DNA from: Chloroflexota bacterium
GTDB lineage: Bacteria; Chloroflexota; Limnocylindria; Limnocylindrales; CSP1-4
Direction of reading: 5' to 3'
Length of the DNA stretch: 9,314 nucleotides
Assembly: GCA_013695505.1 (NCBI GenBank)
Contig: JACDAH010000059.1
Span: forward strand, 1-9,314
The notes beneath the pieces are model-generated. The model saw only the letters and a list, made by a program, of their open reading frames with translations. It had not been told where the DNA came from and did not search any database. The translations under genes and the position numbers were made by a program. Below are positions 6,202 through 9,314 of the stretch, piece after piece; position 1 is the first letter of the stretch, and every line of letters starts with the position of its first letter.

Positions 6202-7191
6202 ATGAGCGAGGGTCCGGACCGGGTCGGGCCGCCCTCCGTCGGGATTCGATCGCCCGGGCAGCGCTGGTCGACCAGCCGACACCGGCGCCGGGCCGGCGTC
6301 TTCCGGCGGGCCCTCCGCCACGAGGTCAGCCGTCTCCGCGACCGACGCCGGATTCTCGCGATGACCCTCCTGATTGTCACCTTCGGCTGCATCGCGGCAG
6401 GCCTGGTGGCCCGGGGCGAGCCCGCCGGTGCGGATGCTCGAGCCTACTGGGCAGCGGTCCGGATCTGGCTCGGCGGCGGCGATCCGTACCGCCCGACCGG
6501 CCCGTTCCTGCCGTACGTATACGCCCCGTGGATGCTCCCGCTCTTCGCGCCCTGGGCGCTGATGCCGTGGGACGTGGCGTGGTACGTCTGGCGCGGCGGA
6601 ACGATCCTCGTCCTGCTCTCGACGATCCACTGGGCGTATCGCCAGCGGCCGCTGTCGACGGCGATCCTCGTCGCCCTCCTCGGCTTCCCGTTCGGGGCCA
6701 ACCTCGACACCGGGAACATCAACCTGCCCCTGACGCTTCTGCTCTGGGGCGCCCAGTTCAGCGGGCCGATTCTGGCCGGCGCCTTGTGGGCGATGGCGAG
6801 CTGGATGAAGTGGGTTCCGGTCGTCTTCCTGGCGGTGCTCTCGCCGCGAGCGCGGCTGTGGGGCCTGTTCTTCCTGATTGTGTCGGTCGTCCTCAGCCTG
6901 GCGACACTGCCCGGGACGATCGCCCAGCTCGAGGCGCTCGTCGGCTTCGGACGGCGGCCGATCCGGCTCGATTACATCGTGTTCCTGTGGGCCCTGGTCC
7001 CGGTCCTGTGGCGGCGACCCGATCCGTTCGCGTGGCTGCGGCTCAGCTGGTGGCGCGACCGTCTCGATGGCGTCCGCGGCGAGCGCCGGTCGCGGAAGCG
7101 CCGAGCGCGGACGTGGCTCGGCCTGCCGCACGGCTCGCCGGATGATCGGCGGATCCCCGCCGTCGACTCGATCGAGGCGGACCACCGCTGA
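6202..7191 (+). CDS. GT87-like (DUF2029) membrane glycosyltransferase, short form
   Basis: This is a polytopic inner-membrane protein of about 329 residues, probably a GT-C fold enzyme transferring a sugar from a polyprenyl-phosphate donor, as in the GT87 mannosyltransferases. After a basic cytoplasmic N-terminus and a first helix (about 51-70), GADARAYW (76-83) gives the first-loop Asp (Asp78) expected for GT-C catalysis. It is followed by the family-like GGGDPY and YAPWMLPLFAP. FPFGANLDTGNINL (162-175) and MKWVP (202-206) match the later conserved loops and helices. The protein is shorter than the roughly 400 residues usual for the family and ends in about 60 hydrophilic, Arg-rich residues (from about 270). 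The start is uncertain: ATG 6202 gives a sensible N-terminus but only weak ribosome-binding sequence, and ATG 6172 is an alternative. The acceptor is unknown. It converges on the MFS gene, 36 bases away. Confidence 0.82.
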   Translation: MSEGPDRVGPPSVGIRSPGQRWSTSRHRRRAGVFRRALRHEVSRLRDRRRILAMTLLIVTFGCIAAGLVARGEPAGADARAYWAAVRIWLGGGDPYRPTGPFLPYVYAPWMLPLFAPWALMPWDVAWYVWRGGTILVLLSTIHWAYRQRPLSTAILVALLGFPFGANLDTGNINLPLTLLLWGAQFSGPILAGALWAMASWMKWVPVVFLAVLSPRARLWGLFFLIVSVVLSLATLPGTIAQLEALVGFGRRPIRLDYIVFLWALVPVLWRRPDPFAWLRLSWWRDRLDGVRGERRSRKRRARTWLGLPHGSPDDRRIPAVDSIEADHR

Positions 7192-7227
7192 CCCTGCGTG
7201 TGACGGTGGCCAGGGCAGCGATGGCGG

Positions 7228-8577
7228 TCAGGCAGCGATCGCGGCCGCCTCGCGCGTCGTCGAGCGGCGGTCGGGCTCCACCACCGGCCGAAGGCAGATC
7301 ATCGCGACGATGTAGTAGGCAGCGCCGAGCAGGTAGGCGGCGCGCGGCCCGGAGCCCTCGCCGAAGGCCGCGTTGACGAAGTCGAGCGTCAGGCCGCCGG
7401 TCATCACCGCGAACACGGTTGACGAACTGGTGGCGACGTTCGAGAGGCCCATGTAGCGACCCGAGTTGGCCCTCGGGATGAGGTCCGTGATCAGGGCCCA
7501 GTCAACGGCCAGAAACGTGCCTGCGGACGCCCCGAACAGGAACGCTCCGACGAACAGGAGGGCGACCGATGGAGCCACGGCCGCGATGACGAGGCCGCTC
7601 GCCCCGACGATGCAGCTGGCGTAGATGACGGGCTTCCGGCCGATTCGGTCGGAGATCCGGGCGCTCGGGACGATCGCGATCAGGTTGGCGATCACGACGA
7701 CGACCAGCAGGACCGTGTTCGTCGCGTTCGCGTCGGTCTGGATCATCGAGTGCGACTGCTTCAGGTAGGTGATGACGAGGTTCACGAGCATCGAGCCGCC
7801 CATGAGGAAGAAGAACCGCGACACGACCAGCCAGACATACGATCGCTCGCGCAGGATGTCGGTGGCCCACGCGGTCTTCGCGATGGCGACCCAGGAGCGT
7901 CCGGCCCGATCGAGCGGACGAACGCCCGGGCGGACGCGCACGACGACGGCGATCATGGTGATCAGCTCGACGATCGCGACAGCCGCGATGGCGAACTCCA
8001 TCCGGTCCAACGCGACCGCAATGGTCACGAGCAGGAAGCCGGTCACATTGCCGAGGATCTGCATCATCCCGACCAGAGCACTGGCCATTCCCACCTGGCG
8101 CTCGGCGATGAGGTCCGGAACGTAGCCCTGAAATGGCCCGCGAGCGATGTTCGTGCTGATCGCGAGCAATGCCGCGAACACTCCGAGGATCAGCACGTTG
8201 TTGGCCGTGGCGATACCGGCGAGAAAGACCAGGTCGAGCAGCGAGCCGAAGACGATGTAGGGCTTCCGGCGGCCCCAGCGGCTGACCGTATAGTCGCTGA
8301 TGGCCCCGACCGTCGGCTGGATCAGGATCGACAACAAGGCGACTGGGATCGACAGGATGAACAGGATCCGCCCGATCTCTGAGGCGTCGGCGAAGCCGTC
8401 GTAGTTCAGGCGATTCTGGACGAACAGGCCCACCGCGCCATCGATGGCGGTCAGGCCCAGCCAGTACAGGGAGATCCGGACCAGGTGACCGATCGGAAGA
8501 TCGGTCGTTGGTCGTTCTCCGTCGGCCTCGCTCGTCGGGTCGCCCGGCGACTCGCGCGCAGTGTCCGTCACGTTCAC
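7228..8577 (-). CDS. MFS transporter, sugar-cation / SLC45-like
   Basis: This is an inner-membrane secondary transporter of 449 residues with about 12 hydrophobic helices after a hydrophilic N-terminal stretch of 30 residues. The major facilitator loop signature occurs in both halves: GAISDYTVSRWGRRK at 91-105 and SDRIGRKP at about 309-316. The first form, preceded by QPTVG, resembles SLC45/GPH-type sugar transporters, so sugar or glycoside transport with a cation is a reasonable guess, but the substrate is unknown. The start is GTG 8577 with GGAGG (8586-8582) four bases upstream. A second GTG two codons later (8571) has a more usual spacing and could be the true start. The gene lies 74 bases downstream of the amidotransferase-like gene on the same strand and may be co-transcribed with it. 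It converges on the glycosyltransferase gene. Confidence 0.94.
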   Translation of the reverse strand: MNVTDTARESPGDPTSEADGERPTTDLPIGHLVRISLYWLGLTAIDGAVGLFVQNRLNYDGFADASEIGRILFILSIPVALLSILIQPTVGAISDYTVSRWGRRKPYIVFGSLLDLVFLAGIATANNVLILGVFAALLAISTNIARGPFQGYVPDLIAERQVGMASALVGMMQILGNVTGFLLVTIAVALDRMEFAIAAVAIVELITMIAVVVRVRPGVRPLDRAGRSWVAIAKTAWATDILRERSYVWLVVSRFFFLMGGSMLVNLVITYLKQSHSMIQTDANATNTVLLVVVVIANLIAIVPSARISDRIGRKPVIYASCIVGASGLVIAAVAPSVALLFVGAFLFGASAGTFLAVDWALITDLIPRANSGRYMGLSNVATSSSTVFAVMTGGLTLDFVNAAFGEGSGPRAAYLLGAAYYIVAMICLRPVVEPDRRSTTREAAAIAA

Positions 8578-8586
8578 GCTCCCTCC

Positions 8587-8648
8587 CCCGAACGTGCCTC
8601 CAAGTCAAGCCTAGGACGCCGCGCTCCGGTGATTGTTGCGCGTTCGGG
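8587..8648. repeat. 8-bp inverted repeat upstream of the MFS gene
   Basis: CCCGAACG (8587-8594) and CGTTCGGG (8641-8648) are perfect inverted copies 46 bases apart, lying almost at the two ends of the gap between the amidotransferase stop and the MFS start. They could be two regulator half-sites or the arms of a long-loop hairpin. On the minus strand TTGACT lies between them but has no matching -10. The function is unknown and chance is possible. Confidence 0.35.
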
Positions 8649-8651
8649 CTG

Positions 8652-9314
8652 CTACGCCGCCAGAGGTGCGCCATGCGGGTCGAGGGTCACCGCGACACCG
8701 GGCCGCACCAGGCGCCGATCGCGGGCCCCGGGCGCCGCCAGCTGGAACAGGGAGCGATCGATCGAATAGAGGGCGGTCGACACGATGCCGATCCGGCCGA
8801 GGCGGAAGGCGAACACCGGGTTCTCGGTGTTGGCCGCGTAGTGGACCGCCGTGCCGTCCCTCGTCAGGACCGCAAGATTGGCCTCGCCGCCGAACGTGGC
8901 GTGGAGCGCTCGGAGGGCGTCGGCGGGGCTCGAGCAGGTCGCCCAGGCGTCCTCCAGCCAGCGTTCCCCGACCTCGGTGTCGGCCCGGCCAACGATCCGG
9001 CCCTCGGCCTGGAACCGGCGGCGGTGCTCGCGGTAGTCGCGCAGGTCGCCGTTGTGGCTCAATGCGAACCGGCCCGCCGGGTCATCGAACGGCTGGGTGT
9101 CGGCGAGCTGGAGGGTCGACAGCTTCGACGGCCGGCGGAGATGGACGAGGACGCTCGTCGTCTCGACCGCGCCGACGACAGCGCTCGCCGGATCGTCGCC
9201 GAATGCCCGGATGTCGCGATGCGTGCCCAGCCGGTCGTCAGGAGCAAGCCATGCCGCGCCCCAACCGAACCCGGCCATCCCGAACCGCTCGAGGCGCCCC
9301 ACGAAGTCCCAGAG
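8652..9314 (-). CDS. Class II glutamine amidotransferase-like protein, 5' end outside the window
   Basis: The open frame enters from the right edge (LWDFVGRLERFGMAGFGWG) and ends at TAG 8654-8652, giving about 220 visible residues. Signs of the Ntn-type class II amidotransferase fold (Gn_AT_II, EgtC/YafJ-like) are GFGWGAAWLAP near the visible start, VLVHLRRPS, TQPFDDPAGRFALSHNGDLRDY (the HNG glutamine-site loop), RADTEVGERWLED, and FGGEANLAVLTRDG. Family members have their catalytic Cys directly after the initiator Met (MCR). That part is beyond the window, so activity cannot be judged. The family includes EgtC, a gamma-glutamyl hydrolase of ergothioneine synthesis, and stand-alone amidohydrolases of unknown role. 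The egt neighbours that would support EgtC are not visible. An internal GTG at 9302 is not the true start because the frame continues upstream in conserved-looking sequence. Confidence 0.86.
   Translation of the reverse strand, partial: LWDFVGRLERFGMAGFGWGAAWLAPDDRLGTHRDIRAFGDDPASAVVGAVETTSVLVHLRRPSKLSTLQLADTQPFDDPAGRFALSHNGDLRDYREHRRRFQAEGRIVGRADTEVGERWLEDAWATCSSPADALRALHATFGGEANLAVLTRDGTAVHYAANTENPVFAFRLGRIGIVSTALYSIDRSLFQLAAPGARDRRLVRPGVAVTLDPHGAPLAA

Noticed and set aside
5240..6205. Plus-strand open frame opposite cphB
   Set aside because: It is antisense to an unambiguous cyanophycinase with intact catalytic motifs, and its own translation is Arg/Asp/Gly-rich with no domain.
6040..7185. 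Minus-strand 381-residue open frame opposite the GT87-like gene
   Set aside because: Its Pro/Arg/Glu-rich translation has no domain. The opposite strand has clear membrane helices and family loops.
1..9314. CRISPR arrays, tRNA/rRNA genes, insertion sequences, phage genes or toxin-antitoxin pairs
   Set aside because: Reading both strands showed no regularly spaced repeats, no tRNA- or rRNA-like sequence, no transposase or integrase motifs, and no paired small ORFs with ribosome sites.
8652..9314. Naming the right-edge gene egtC
   Set aside because: The class II amidotransferase fold is visible, but the catalytic N-terminus and any egtB/egtD neighbours are outside the window, so a specific ergothioneine role is not supported.

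Overview
The window is very GC-rich chromosomal DNA whose genes have third codon positions dominated by G or C. At least four of the seven clearly functional genes start with GTG behind good Shine-Dalgarno sequences. I see no phage, plasmid, insertion-sequence, CRISPR or RNA-gene signature. Composition and gene content suit an environmental high-GC bacterium such as a Chloroflexota (Limnocylindria-like), Dormibacterota or Actinomycetota lineage. The phylum is an inference that the sequence alone cannot settle. It is not a typical cyanobacterium.

The core is a cyanophycin (multi-L-arginyl-poly-L-aspartate) storage locus. The cyanophycin synthetase gene cphA (minus strand, 4235 to 1398) is followed after four bases by a gene for a cytoplasmic serine hydrolase of the beta-lactamase/class C penicillin-binding-protein fold (1393 to 305), apparently translationally coupled to it. 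Divergent from cphA is a short-chain dehydrogenase (4370 to 5137, plus strand). Convergent with that, across a hairpin, is the cyanophycinase gene cphB (6043 to 5201, minus strand). CphA would build the polymer from Asp and Arg using ATP, and CphB would cut it to beta-Asp-Arg dipeptides. No known isoaspartyl dipeptidase (IadA or IaaA type) is in the window, so the coupled serine hydrolase is an attractive but unproven candidate for a later degradation or trimming step.

To the right lie a GT87-like (DUF2029) polytopic glycosyltransferase (6202 to 7191, plus), a twelve-helix MFS transporter of the sugar-cation/SLC45-like type (8577 to 7228, minus), and the C-terminal part of a class II (Ntn-type) glutamine amidotransferase-like protein that runs off the right edge (9314 to 8652, minus). 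Nothing ties these three firmly to cyanophycin.

At the left edge is the end of an unrecognised plus-strand gene (2 to 112). It stops inside a perfect 14-bp tandem duplication. A different frame with coding-like composition then runs to 308, so this may be a broken gene or a small separate ORF. No gene-free stretch exceeds 300 bases. The largest gaps are 113-304 (or less if the small ORF is real), 6044-6201 and 4236-4369.
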